A stretch of 38,912 bases of DNA from Oscillospiraceae bacterium (GCA_028692035.1 JAQUYD010000019.1:1-38912), one strand, 5' to 3'; shown: positions 8,067 to 16,134, numbered from the stretch's first letter. Notes: generated from the sequence alone by a model not told the origin. A program made the numbers and translations.

Positions 8067-8190
8067 CATCAATTCGTCCACATATCTTTTCCCGTTTGAA
8101 TACCAAATGGAAAAGGAAACTTTGTTTGAGGATGGCAGATTTGCAATGAACAATTTCGGAGGAGAATTGTCTATCTCCCTGAACGATTAA
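8050..8190 (+). CDS. Small protein of the MerR operon (46 residues)
   Basis: An ATG at 8050, inside the end of the merR gene in another frame, opens a 47-codon frame to TAA at 8188-8190. The product reads MQQSTDINSSTYLFPFEYQM, then KETLFEDGRFAMNNFGGELS and ISLND. The overlap with the upstream stop suggests translational coupling. It fills almost the whole gap to the next gene, whose ribosome site follows directly. Composition is that of a small soluble acidic protein. I do not recognise the family. It could instead be chance, but the fit between neighbours favours a real gene. Confidence 0.5.
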   Translation: MQQSTDINSSTYLFPFEYQMEKETLFEDGRFAMNNFGGELSISLND

Positions 8191-8210
8191 AACGGAAGGA
8201 GGCCAGTCAG

Positions 8211-8903
8211 ATGCGCCAGTACACATGGGATGAATACTACGAAAAATTCTATGATTGGGCAGAAAGCACTCAGGTACGAAATCTGTCTGGCCTAACCTCG
8301 TTAGGTTCTGCTGATGAAGTCGGTGAAATCATCATCGAGCTGCAGGTCAATGTACCGGCGGCAAATCGGCTGCTCCGCAAAGCGGTCGAAGCGAAGCTGG
8401 CCTTTTCAGGCTCCGATCTGGTCGAGTTTGCCTGTATCAATGATAAGGCGCTGGCAATAGCAGCAGTGCGCAATTCGGCGGAGCGATTAACAGCCGAGGA
8501 TATGGAATATCTGTACGGCGAGATTGATGATGAGGTCATCATCGAAATCTGCAAGCAGCGGAATATTCTGCTCCCGGAAGATTTGCGTGAAGAGGAAGAA
8601 TACGAAGACGAAGAACCAGAGGAAATCGAAGAGGACGAGCCTTTGGAAGAAGTCGATATATATGTGGACGACTACAGTCCACCACCGAAACGGCCCGGTT
8701 TCTTTGCTACTTTGTTTGGTGTAATCGCTGGAGTCAGCATGGCCAGCGAATCTCAGCAACATAGGCACAACGGTCGCTGCAACGGAGACTGCGCTCATTG
8801 TCCACCGCACTATGGATACAGGTATGGACGCTGGTATTATGGCCACGATCATGTGCATGGATGCGAGTTTGGTGGCAATAAGGGCAGCGGCGGCATGGAT
8901 TAA
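8211..8903 (+). CDS. Unknown protein with acidic linker and His/Cys-rich tail
   Basis: The 230-residue protein starts after GGAAGGAGG at a good distance. Residues 1-125 look like a folded helical domain (MRQYTWDEYYEKFYDWAEST at the start, with a repeat-like run of short helices). Residues 126-155 are almost all Glu and Asp. A hydrophobic stretch, GFFATLFGVIAGVSMA near 163-178, could touch the membrane. The last 45 residues carry six His, four Cys and many Tyr and Gly (HRHNGRCNGDCAHC, GHDHVHGCEF), suggesting metal binding. I do not recognise a family. As the third gene behind a MerR-type promoter it may bind or respond to the same signal; this is inference. Confidence 0.7.
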   Translation: MRQYTWDEYYEKFYDWAESTQVRNLSGLTSLGSADEVGEIIIELQVNVPAANRLLRKAVEAKLAFSGSDLVEFACINDKALAIAAVRNSAERLTAEDMEYLYGEIDDEVIIEICKQRNILLPEDLREEEEYEDEEPEEIEEDEPLEEVDIYVDDYSPPPKRPGFFATLFGVIAGVSMASESQQHRHNGRCNGDCAHCPPHYGYRYGRWYYGHDHVHGCEFGGNKGSGGMD

Positions 8904-8915
8904 CGGAGGACGGAC

Positions 8916-9155
8916 ATGTTCGGAAGGAAAAAGAAGCAAAAGGAACCTGTGTATGATGTTACCCAGAAGATAGCGAAAACTTGGTGGGGTGGTACAAAAC
9001 TGGTTCCCACAACAAAATCAGAACAGAAGAAAATGAAAGCAGAAATTCTGAAAAGGAATCCTAATGCCAATGTTCTTGACAGCAAAGCCAAGAAGCAAAA
9101 GGAACTGGAGTGGATTGACCGCATTGAGGAATTTGATGCTTTCATGAATGACTGA
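8916..9155 (+). CDS. Small basic unknown protein (79 residues)
   Basis: The ATG at 8916 follows CGGAGGACGG, 12 bases after the stop of the previous gene, so it belongs to the MerR operon. The product is lysine-rich at the start (MFGRKKKQKEPVYDV) and ends in an acidic helix (KELEWIDRIEEFDAFMND). There is no signal peptide or membrane segment. Function unknown; it is the last gene before the terminator at 9307. Confidence 0.6.
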   Translation: MFGRKKKQKEPVYDVTQKIAKTWWGGTKLVPTTKSEQKKMKAEILKRNPNANVLDSKAKKQKELEWIDRIEEFDAFMND

Positions 9156-9306
9156 TACTTTTTAATTTTGCCATACTTTTTAATTTTACCTTTTCCGGGC
9201 CTGTCAGAATGCCATCCGGCACCGTCCGAGGCGGGTGAAAGACACTGACAATAGAATAAATGCTGGGCTTCCACAGACGATAAACACTGTGAAAGTCCAG
9301 CAAATC
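9156..9306 (+). repeat. Non-coding tail with direct repeat and long imperfect hairpin
   Basis: A 15-base direct repeat, ATACTTTTTAATTTT, occurs at 9155-9169 and 9173-9187. An imperfect 42-base hairpin spans 9261-9302 (TGCTGG and CCAGCA ends, CACAG and CTGTG inner arm). No coding potential is seen. The hairpin may be part of the 3' end of the operon transcript. Confidence 0.45.
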
Positions 9307-9350
9307 AAGCCTTTTTCGGTATTTACACACCGGAGAAGGCTTTTTTCTTT
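9307..9350 (+). terminator. Rho-independent terminator of the MerR operon
   Basis: AAGCCTT (9307-9313) pairs with AAGGCTT (9336-9342), with an inner CGGT/ACCG arm, followed by TTTTCTTT. Confidence 0.75.
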
Positions 9351-9453
9351 GTATCAAACATAGCGTCTTGATAGACGCTTACCGTGGTGCGGCTGTTTTT
9401 ATGGATAGCGCAATTCTGTCATTGCAATTTCGCCAGCTGTCTTATGGCAACTG

Positions 9454-9590
9454 CTATATATCGTATGCGTCAACTAAAGCTCGTCTGGCAAGCCTTGCGC
9501 CGTCATGAGACACTGTTATCACCGTAACGCCCGATGGACGGAGTGCCACATCCATGCTCTTTCCCTTGGATACGTCGCTCCCGACTTCAT
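9454..9590 (-). pseudogene. IS110-family transposase N-terminal scrap
   Basis: Read on the minus strand, 45 codons up to a TAG at 9454-9456 give NEVGSDVSKGKSMDVALRPS, close to the N-terminus of IS110 transposases (GIDVSKGKS with the first catalytic Asp). The remainder (RLARRALVDAYDI) is not family-like. No start codon or further transposase sequence is present, so this is a small relic just downstream of the lipoprotein gene. The stretch between 9351 and 9453 shows only a weak AGCGTC/GACGCT hairpin at 9362-9379. Confidence 0.4.
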
Positions 9591-9596
9591 TACGCT

Positions 9597-11627
9597 TCAT
9601 TTTTCGTTTTTCACAGCAGTGTTCTCAGCTTCCGTTGCAACGATATTCCAGTTGAGAGTAAAGCGGCCGTCCTCTACGGGCGAGATCACCTTGTCCTTCA
9701 TCATCTGCGTGCGCAGCAAATCGGCAAACTGTCCCTCATGGATTTTGACATATTCGGTGATGTACTCCTGCTTGACGGTGTTATTCCAAATGGCAACCGT
9801 ATACAGGCGGTCAGGCTCCAAGGGCGATCCGTCGGCCAAGGCTACATTGATATAACGAGAGCCCTTCTGCGCCCATGGAGCAAACTCGATTTTCAGCCCA
9901 GCCCCAACGTAGAACGCTTGAAACCATCCTTCATTGTCGTATGGCGAATCCTCAAGCGCCTGTAGGATCTGACTGCCGGTCATCTTGACCGTGGCCATCT
10001 TGAAGTCATTCTCATCAGTGGGTGTGCCGCCTCTTGTGAAGTCAAAGCTGGCTACTACATCATAGGGCTGGATGCTGTCGGCTGTTGTTTTGACCTGATC
10101 GCCTTGATAAAACGCTATCGTGTTGCCGCGATAGCGCGAATTGCACAGGAAGAGACTCAGCTCCGCACCTGACTGCTCCATCAGCATCTGCGCCATATAC
10201 TCGGAGGTTTCAAGCACCGTAAACGGCTCTGTCACCGTCGCATAGATCGTCTCCACCTCACGGGGGCTTTTGCTTTTCAGGTTGCGATTATAGGTATCCG
10301 CGTATGCAACGGCCTGTTCAAAGGTTGCCAAGGTCTCATCGCCCGTGATCGTCGTTGAGTGACGCGCCGTGTCAAACACGCTGTTGATGACTTCGTTCAG
10401 CACAGTCTTACCCTGCCCCATACTGCGCTTCATGATAGGCGATAGCTGCACCATCCGGCCAGCGTCGATTGCTTCCTGCACATCTGCGTAAATACTACTG
10501 GTGGGGAACTTGACCTTCACGTCCTTGAGCTGGGATGCCGCAAATCCGCCTTCCTCCACAAAGCAGGCCATGCCCGCCTCAGTGCTGAAAAAATCAAGGA
10601 TCTGCTGGACTGTTTTCAGCTTTGCTTCATTCCCCGCTTCCCCCAATTTGCTGGAAATACACACATAGGCGATGGGGTCGCACTTCACAAAGCCGTCTTG
10701 GGCGCTATCGCCGGAGTAGAACGGGAAAAGGCCAAACTCGTCTGTGCTTTCCTGGTCGAGAGCGTATTTGGTGACCAGTTGCGTCTCGATGGTCATAGCA
10801 GCAGAGCGCTCCTTATACATCATTTTTGAGCGCTCGCCGGGTTTCATCTCAAAGTCGGCAAGCGTAATGATCTCCTCGTCGAGCAGCTCCTGAAAACACT
10901 CGATGATAGGCTTTAACACAAACGCGGAGCTGGTGTCGTCCGTTGAAGCAAAATCTTCAAACCACTGGTAATATTCCAGCGTGGAAAACAGATTGCTCTC
11001 GTTGAACATCTCCGCAATGTTAATTACGCCGTCGGAATACTTAATGGAGGGTTGGAACGCCCTTTCCACGATGCCGCTTGCCTGGATGGTGTGGCATAGT
11101 TCAAAGAACTCGCTCTTGCTGTGTGGCACCTGCCAGCCGTTTTCCGCGAACAGCGTCTTATTGTAGACGATACCCGTGATCACGCCGGGCAGCGGCAGCA
11201 GATATTGCTTGCCGTCATTGATGCTGGAGCAGCTTTGCAGGGAAGTGGAATAGTATTTCCCCGCGCACTCAAAGGCGGACAGGTCCAGCAGATTGCGCTC
11301 CACATCAGCCACAAGCGAGGCGTCTATGACAAGGTAGATGTCGTCCGTATTGCTGCGAATTTTCGCCTCCGTCTGCGAACCGGGGCGAAGAACAAAGCTG
11401 ATCTCCGGGAATTGCTCTGATAGCGTTGCATACAGCGAGTCGTAGTTGATGCCGTCCGTTACGGAGATCGTAATGACCTGCTTGCTTGTGTCATAGGGAC
11501 GCAGGGTCAGCACTTCGTTGACCGCCTGCGCGGCGTTCTTTTTTGTCAGGCTGGTGCATCCCGTGAAGCAGCTAAGCGCCAACAGCAGTGTAAACAGTAC
11601 GCACGATCCCCGTTTCAAGCCCTTCAT
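9597..11627 (-). CDS. Lipoprotein fusing an extracellular solute-binding domain to a 5'-nucleotidase C-terminal domain
   Basis: The 676-residue protein has a lipoprotein signal ending in FTGC (Cys24), so it should be anchored outside the membrane. Residues 60-430 resemble family 1 solute-binding proteins (PLPGVITGIVYNKTLFAENG, then a YSGDSAQDGFVKCDPIAYVC segment and a helical lobe). Residues 480-660 resemble the C-terminal domain of 5'-nucleotidases (NSRYRGNTIAFYQGDQVKTT, FKMATVKMTGSQILQALE, RLYTVAIWNNTV), without the metallophosphoesterase domain that normally precedes it. The start at 11627 has AAAGGAGA upstream and opens the signal peptide; the ATG overlaps the stop of the upstream kinase gene as ATGA. 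I infer a ligand-capturing partner for that kinase. Confidence 0.8.
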   Translation of the reverse strand: MKGLKRGSCVLFTLLLALSCFTGCTSLTKKNAAQAVNEVLTLRPYDTSKQVITISVTDGINYDSLYATLSEQFPEISFVLRPGSQTEAKIRSNTDDIYLVIDASLVADVERNLLDLSAFECAGKYYSTSLQSCSSINDGKQYLLPLPGVITGIVYNKTLFAENGWQVPHSKSEFFELCHTIQASGIVERAFQPSIKYSDGVINIAEMFNESNLFSTLEYYQWFEDFASTDDTSSAFVLKPIIECFQELLDEEIITLADFEMKPGERSKMMYKERSAAMTIETQLVTKYALDQESTDEFGLFPFYSGDSAQDGFVKCDPIAYVCISSKLGEAGNEAKLKTVQQILDFFSTEAGMACFVEEGGFAASQLKDVKVKFPTSSIYADVQEAIDAGRMVQLSPIMKRSMGQGKTVLNEVINSVFDTARHSTTITGDETLATFEQAVAYADTYNRNLKSKSPREVETIYATVTEPFTVLETSEYMAQMLMEQSGAELSLFLCNSRYRGNTIAFYQGDQVKTTADSIQPYDVVASFDFTRGGTPTDENDFKMATVKMTGSQILQALEDSPYDNEGWFQAFYVGAGLKIEFAPWAQKGSRYINVALADGSPLEPDRLYTVAIWNNTVKQEYITEYVKIHEGQFADLLRTQMMKDKVISPVEDGRFTLNWNIVATEAENTAVKNEK

Positions 11628-13813
11628 ATGCCATTCTCCTTTAACAAGCAATGCTCCAAAACCTGCTTGAGTTTATTCATTTCCAATGGCTTCTTCAAAT
11701 GACCATTCATCCCAGCCTCGATGGATTTTTCAACATCTTCATCAAAGGCATTGGCTGACATCGCATAAATCGGGATCGAAGCTGCGTCGTCTCGCCCGCT
11801 GCTCCGCATTTTTTCAACGGCTTCATAGCCATCCATTACCGGCATACGAATATCCATGAAAATAATAGAGAAGAATCCGATTTCAGAAGCGCAGAAAGTA
11901 TCCACACCCAATTTCCCGTTTTCTGCTACTGTCACATCAAGCCCCCACCTGGACAGCACCTTGGAAGCAATCTGCGCGTTGATTGGGTGATCCTCTACCA
12001 GGAGGACACGGCGACCTGCAAACGGCATAGAGGGGGTTGGGGCTTCGTCATCCGACGCCGTCTGTTGAAAGAACAGCTCGGTCTCTTTTACCTTTTCCGT
12101 CTGCTGCATGGGGATGCTGACAACAAATCGGCTGCCTACGTTCAATTCGCTCTCCACGGTGATCGTGCCGTTCATCATTCGAACCAGATTCTTCACGATA
12201 GACAAGCCCAATCCGCTGCCGCCATGCTCTGCGGCGGTATTGCCTGTTGCCTGTTCAAAGGGCTTGAAGATCCTTTGCAGGAATTCTTCGCTCATGCCCT
12301 CGCCGTTATCAGCCACGGTGAATGTGATCTGATCCCTTCCCGCTCCCGCGGCTTCTATCGTCATGGCAAGGTCTATCCGCCCTCCCGCCGGCGTAAATTT
12401 TACGGCGTTGGAAACGAGGTTCATCATGATCTGACGAATACGGAGCTTATCGCATAGGTAGCTATACGGCACGCTTTCTGTCTCGACCAGCGACAAGCTG
12501 ATTTTCTTCCTTGCGATCTCTTCCATAAACTGCTGGGATACGTCTCGCAACACATGCTCAACGTTGATCGGTTCAGGTCGAAACTCCATTTTCCCGCTTT
12601 CGATCTTGGACATATCCAGAATGTCATTGACCAGCGAGAGCAGGTAGTCGGCAGAGATCTGGATTTTTGAAAGATCCTCCTCCAGCTCAACCTTGTTTTC
12701 CATGTTCTGCACAGCCAGATAGGTCATGCCGATGATCCCGTTCAAAGGAGTGCGGATGTCGTGGGACATCTTGGCTAAAAACTCGGATTTGTTATTGGCG
12801 CTTTGCGTTGCCAGCTCGCTCTTAAAGGTTTCCTGCTGCAAACGTCTATCCGCCGCGGCTCTTTGCAGTCGGATAACCACCACCAGGATCGTCACAAGCG
12901 TTAAGGTCAACAACACCACCACCAGAAAGATCAGCTGATTCATGGAGGCAACCGTTTCGCTGGCTGTGATTTGCAGCGGCAGTACTACCACCAGGACATA
13001 GTCGTCACGAACCGCTTGACTCTGAATGATCCATTGGGTATCTTCGATCTCAAAAAAGTCTGTTGTCAATTCCGCCTTTTGAAAAGCGCTGAACAGCTTT
13101 TCCGCGTCCTTGTCGTCTATGCCCTTAGCTGCCAATGAATAGATCAGATTACTGCCATAGCCAGTGGCGTTATGCCCCTTTACCATGATCGCGCCTGTAT
13201 TTGAAACAAGAAAAGAGCTGGTTTGGCTATCAAACATTTCAACGGTCATGTTGTCGGAAAATGATTCACTGGGGAATGCCCGAATAATTGCGATCATCTC
13301 AATGCCGTCTATGGATATTGAATCAAGCGGCGCGCCAAATAGCCAATAATCGCCGTAGGACGTCACCTGCGAAAAGGAGGACGTTGCCTTGCGTTGGGTG
13401 GAGATAATGGATAGAAAGCCTGTATCCGCGACACGAAGGGTATCCCCGTTTGGCAGATAGCATCGACCCTGCGCCGATACAAATAGAGTTTGCCCGTCAC
13501 TGGTGAGCTCATCGGGGTTGTCGATGTCAAAAACAGATTGAATATCCGCAAAAGATTTCGGCTGTGTTTTATTCATAAGGGTCGCGCTGGCTACCGCTTC
13601 CTGCAAGTGTATTTGGATGGTAGCGTTGACCTTCTCAACGATCTGATGAGTCAGCTCTGTTACATACTCGACACGTTCGTTGGAGATGGTGGCTTGCAAT
13701 CTACGATAAGTCGCTGTAAAGACAGCAACGGAGGCGATCAGCATAACGAGGGCAAACACAGCGATAAGGATCCGGCTCTTTTTTGTTGGTTTTGACCTCT
13801 TGCTGCCGTCCAC
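11624..13813 (-). CDS. Membrane hybrid histidine kinase with extracellular sensor and receiver domain
   Basis: The 729-residue protein starts at a GTG with AAAGGAGGG upstream. It has a membrane segment at 15-35, an extracellular Cache-like sensor to about 290, a second membrane segment near 292-316, a HisKA domain with the phospho-accepting His351 (MSHDIRTPLNG), a HATPase domain (N box LMNLVSNAVKFTP, G boxes DNGEGM and GGSGLGLSIV), and a C-terminal receiver with Asp654 (FMDIRMPVMDG) and the conserved Lys of LKKP. No HPt or output domain is present, so the phosphate must pass to a partner outside the window or the receiver may regulate the kinase itself. It is the first gene of an operon with the binding lipoprotein. 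All key residues are intact. Confidence 0.92.
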   Translation of the reverse strand: MDGSKRSKPTKKSRILIAVFALVMLIASVAVFTATYRRLQATISNERVEYVTELTHQIVEKVNATIQIHLQEAVASATLMNKTQPKSFADIQSVFDIDNPDELTSDGQTLFVSAQGRCYLPNGDTLRVADTGFLSIISTQRKATSSFSQVTSYGDYWLFGAPLDSISIDGIEMIAIIRAFPSESFSDNMTVEMFDSQTSSFLVSNTGAIMVKGHNATGYGSNLIYSLAAKGIDDKDAEKLFSAFQKAELTTDFFEIEDTQWIIQSQAVRDDYVLVVVLPLQITASETVASMNQLIFLVVVLLTLTLVTILVVVIRLQRAAADRRLQQETFKSELATQSANNKSEFLAKMSHDIRTPLNGIIGMTYLAVQNMENKVELEEDLSKIQISADYLLSLVNDILDMSKIESGKMEFRPEPINVEHVLRDVSQQFMEEIARKKISLSLVETESVPYSYLCDKLRIRQIMMNLVSNAVKFTPAGGRIDLAMTIEAAGAGRDQITFTVADNGEGMSEEFLQRIFKPFEQATGNTAAEHGGSGLGLSIVKNLVRMMNGTITVESELNVGSRFVVSIPMQQTEKVKETELFFQQTASDDEAPTPSMPFAGRRVLLVEDHPINAQIASKVLSRWGLDVTVAENGKLGVDTFCASEIGFFSIIFMDIRMPVMDGYEAVEKMRSSGRDDAASIPIYAMSANAFDEDVEKSIEAGMNGHLKKPLEMNKLKQVLEHCLLKENGI

Positions 13814-13949
13814 GTCATTGCCCTCCTTTCGTTACAAATAGAAAGATGCCGTTTTCCTTTGGGAAGAAACTACGCCCGGCTTTATAAAAACAGGGAAACT
13901 GCCTAACCTACACAAATCCCCGCATAATTTGTCACAAACTTGCTTTTTA

Positions 13950-13978
13950 ATTATACACTACATAGACGACTTTTTCAA
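13950..13978 (-). promoter_or_regulatory. Promoter of the kinase-lipoprotein operon
   Basis: On the minus strand TTGAAA (13978-13973) and TATAAT (13955-13950) are 17 bases apart, about 140 bases before the GTG start. No binding site for a regulator is obvious. The rest of 13814-14168 shows no gene. Confidence 0.75.
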
Positions 13979-14168
13979 TGGGGGTTATGCAGCGCGGAAA
14001 AAGTCATTTCAAATGTGCTGTCACTCCCAAGCTGTCCGGGTGAATGAGGATTCTGGGCTTTTTCTTTTCGGCGGTTGACTGCCGGCAGATAGGATGGCAC
14101 GGTATATTGTCTTTTCCGTGCTTTTTCACCACACAGCAACCGATTTCTTTCCTCATTATATATTATTA

Positions 14169-14183
14169 TTTACTTAAAGTAAA
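14169..14183. promoter_or_regulatory. Candidate operator upstream of the xre gene
   Basis: TTTACTTAAAGTAAA is a perfect palindrome around a central base, 70 bases before the xre start and just upstream of a TATAAT-like element near 14206. Short palindromes at this place are typical binding sites of Xre-type repressors. Confidence 0.5.
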
Positions 14184-14229
14184 TGATTGTTTCTTTTGGC
14201 TCAATTATAATTAGCTGTAGAAGTTGGTA

Positions 14230-14256
14230 GCATAACATCGGAGAGTGATGTTATGC
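14230..14256 (+). promoter_or_regulatory. Hairpin enclosing the ribosome site and start codon of xre
   Basis: GCATAACATC (14230-14239) and GATGTTATGC (14247-14256) are exact complements; the 7-base loop GGAGAGT is the ribosome-binding site and the ATG (14253-14255) is inside the 3' arm. The structure could lower translation, or the same inverted repeat may serve as a DNA operator. Confidence 0.6.
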
Positions 14257-14483
14257 GAACGGAATATCCGGAGCGATATAAAATCATGGGCTTGAAAATC
14301 GCCTATTTCAGAAAAAAGGCTGGATATACACAGGAGGTCTTTGCCGAAAAAATCGGCAAGAGCGTCAACTTTCTTGCTCAGGTGGAAGGCACCGGCACCA
14401 CGCGTGGCGTTTCATTGGAAACGCTGTTCAAAATGGCGGAGATACTCGAAGTGCCGCCCTCAAAGCTGCTGGAAGATGATTAA
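14253..14483 (+). CDS. Xre-family helix-turn-helix regulator
   Basis: The 76-residue protein consists of one Cro/CI-type domain: GLKIAYFRKKAGYTQEVFAE, then KIGKSVNFLAQVEGTGTTRG with the recognition helix, and SLETLFKMAEILEVPPSKLL. There is no effector or dimerization domain, as in many phage and plasmid regulators. It lies convergent to the parA remnant, whose stop is two bases beyond its own stop. The hairpin at the start codon and the palindrome at 14169 suggest tight control, perhaps by itself. The target is unknown; given the neighbours it may once have regulated replication or transfer of the lost element. Confidence 0.8.
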   Translation: MRTEYPERYKIMGLKIAYFRKKAGYTQEVFAEKIGKSVNFLAQVEGTGTTRGVSLETLFKMAEILEVPPSKLLEDD

Positions 14484-14484
14484 G

Positions 14485-14775
14485 CTAAAAGAGCCGCCGC
14501 CAAACGCCCGCAAAGGCGTAACCGCCGCCCTCGCTGGGGCGGGTCGTCAGCGGCTCGGAGATGTCCATGCGCTCAATGCTGTCCATCAGCGTGGGGAGCG
14601 TGGGGGCCAGATCGTCAGGCCGCTGCCAGCCTAGTATCTGCGTGAGGTTTCCTTGGGCATCGGCGTCGATCAGCAGGACTTTTTTACCCTGCCGAGAAAG
14701 ACCTATTCCCAGATTGGCGGCGGTGGTGGTTTTTCCAAAGCCGCCTTTTTGATTGGCCAGTGCAATGGTTTTCAA
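14485..14775 (-). pseudogene. parA: ParA/Soj partition ATPase, N-terminal fragment
   Basis: The frame starts at TTG 14775 after AGGAGGT and encodes [20 protein letters not shown], the deviant Walker A box of ParA ATPases (Phe replaces the usual Val), followed by [13 protein letters not shown], the A' box. Similarity ends near residue 85 and a glycine-rich tail leads to a stop at 96, while ParA proteins run to about 260-275 residues. The catalytic core is therefore truncated. It sits downstream of the repA relic on the same strand, the order found in clostridial plasmids and ICEs. Confidence 0.75.
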
Positions 14776-14939
14776 CAGTCAGACCTCCTATCCATTCGAT
14801 TTTTTACAGAGGAAAAGAGCCTTGCGGCTCTTTTTCTCTTAAACTCAAATCTGTATATATTTTTTCGGCCAGTAGATTTACTCAAATCAGACTTACTCTA
14901 TCAGTATAACTACATTTCGATTTTCGAAAGTCTTGATTT

Positions 14940-15328
14940 TCGATACTGCTATCCGCTGGACGCTGCGGCAAAATCCTTTACATAGATGATGGACGGCTTG
15001 CCCTGGCCGCGGCGCACACGCTCAATCAGGCCGATGCCTTTCTTGCCGTCCAGCTCCATCAGCAGCTTTCTCGCTTTTACAGTTCATCTGCTCCATGACT
15101 TCTTCAACGGTGAAGTGGATATATACGCGGTTCTCATCGTCCAGCCATCTGTTCTTTAGAGAGGCCCATCCGGTCCAACATGAGGCCGTAAAGCAGTTTT
15201 GTGTCCGTGGAGATGGCGAGGAATCGCTCATCTGCAATCAGCAGCTTCGGAATACGGTAAAAGGCGTATTGCTCGGCCTCCTGGCCATAGTAATACGGGA
15301 ATGTCAGAGGCGGTCCCATCTTCATCAT
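14940..15328 (-). pseudogene. repA: Replication initiator RepA (N-terminal domain), frameshifted
   Basis: Starting near 15328 the frame reads YRIPKLLIADERFLAISTDT and KLLYGLMLDRMGLS, the N-terminal domain of RepA_N-type initiators. A one-base loss in an A-run near 15152 moves the reading to a second frame with RWLDDENRVYIHFTVEEVME, and another shift near 15065 moves it to a third with LLMELDGKKGIGLIERVRRG and QGKPSIIYVKDFAA. At least two frameshifts therefore break the gene, and the C-terminal domain has decayed. An AAGGAG site precedes the start codons. This is the fossil of a plasmid-like or ICE replication gene. Confidence 0.75.
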
Positions 15329-15345
15329 CTCCTTGCGTTAGATAT

Positions 15346-15409
15346 AGAAAAATGGACGCTCTTTCAAGCGCCCATTGTGTTTTCATATTGACTTGCGTAT
15401 CATTGACTT
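15346..15409 (-). promoter_or_regulatory. RepA leader: attenuator-like hairpin and short direct repeats
   Basis: On the minus strand a hairpin of AATGGGCGCT and AGCGTCCATT (15351-15376, two mismatched positions) is followed by TTTTC, 20-50 bases upstream of repA, as in leaders controlled by attenuation. Further upstream ATTGACTT occurs twice (15387-15394 and 15402-15409, plus-strand reading) with 15-base spacing, which may be remnants of iterons. Bases 15410-15607 hold nothing else I can support. Confidence 0.35.
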
Positions 15410-15607
15410 ACATTGCCGTTTTCCATGACGCTGATACTGACTGCACACCATTACAGACGCCATTTTCATGGTCGGCGTGAATATATTGTTCTTGTTTTTG
15501 CCCTCATTTTTTCCCTTACGAGCTAATCAATCGCGGCTCGGAGCGACAAGCCGCTGTTAGGAACAAACAGTGGGTTCACTCACATAAACTCCAGTGTTAT
15601 CAGGCGT

Positions 15608-16105
15608 TTGCTGGATTTTCAACAATCCCTGCCAGTTCTTGCTTGGCGCTGGCAGGAAGCCGTGATTCAAATTCAAGTTTGTCGAGCGCATTACGCGTCA
15701 AACCCTAATATTCCGTATTCACACAGGTACCAAGTGAATTATATACGCGGTTTTGACCCGGAGCAAGACATTGTCTGGCAGACTAGCTATCATTGCAAAG
15801 AGGAAAATAAACTGGCAGTGGTGTGGTGTTATACCCCGCGGGACTGGAGGAACATCACTTTCTTTGACCCGAACGATCTGTATGACTATACGTATCATCT
15901 CGCTGTCTACGACTACGACGGCAGCGTGTCCGCCGAAGGAGATACCGGAATATTGCTGCAGCCAGGGCGTACCCTCCTGCCAAATTTCACAGAGCGAAAC
16001 CAATCATTTCCTCACAAGAAAGACAAGCTCTATATTGAAACGCCAGACGGAACGGCCTATGAGATAGACCTCATCACAGCGGAGGCCAAACAATATCAAG
16101 ATTAA
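15608..16105 (+). CDS. Unknown protein, start uncertain
   Basis: The frame is open from about 15555 to TAA at 16103-16105 but has no ATG in its first half; TTG at 15608 is the best nominal start and lacks a clear ribosome site. From residue 40 on the composition is clearly coding, with many Tyr, Trp and Asp (DIVWQTSYHCKEENKLAVVW, then DLYDYTYHLAVYDYDGSVSA). It contains no signal peptide or known motif. The 5' part, including the hairpin at 15628-15656, may be non-coding, so the gene is probably truncated at its N-terminus. It precedes the lipoprotein gene by 29 bases on the same strand. Confidence 0.45.
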   Translation: MLDFQQSLPVLAWRWQEAVIQIQVCRAHYASNPNIPYSHRYQVNYIRGFDPEQDIVWQTSYHCKEENKLAVVWCYTPRDWRNITFFDPNDLYDYTYHLAVYDYDGSVSAEGDTGILLQPGRTLLPNFTERNQSFPHKKDKLYIETPDGTAYEIDLITAEAKQYQD

Positions 16106-16134
16106 AATCCGCATAGACGAAAGGAAACATTTGC

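Noticed and set aside
15387-15409. The ATTGACTT pair as a CRISPR or proven iteron array
   Set aside because: Only two short copies exist; this is too little for an array, and it is noted only as a possible relic.
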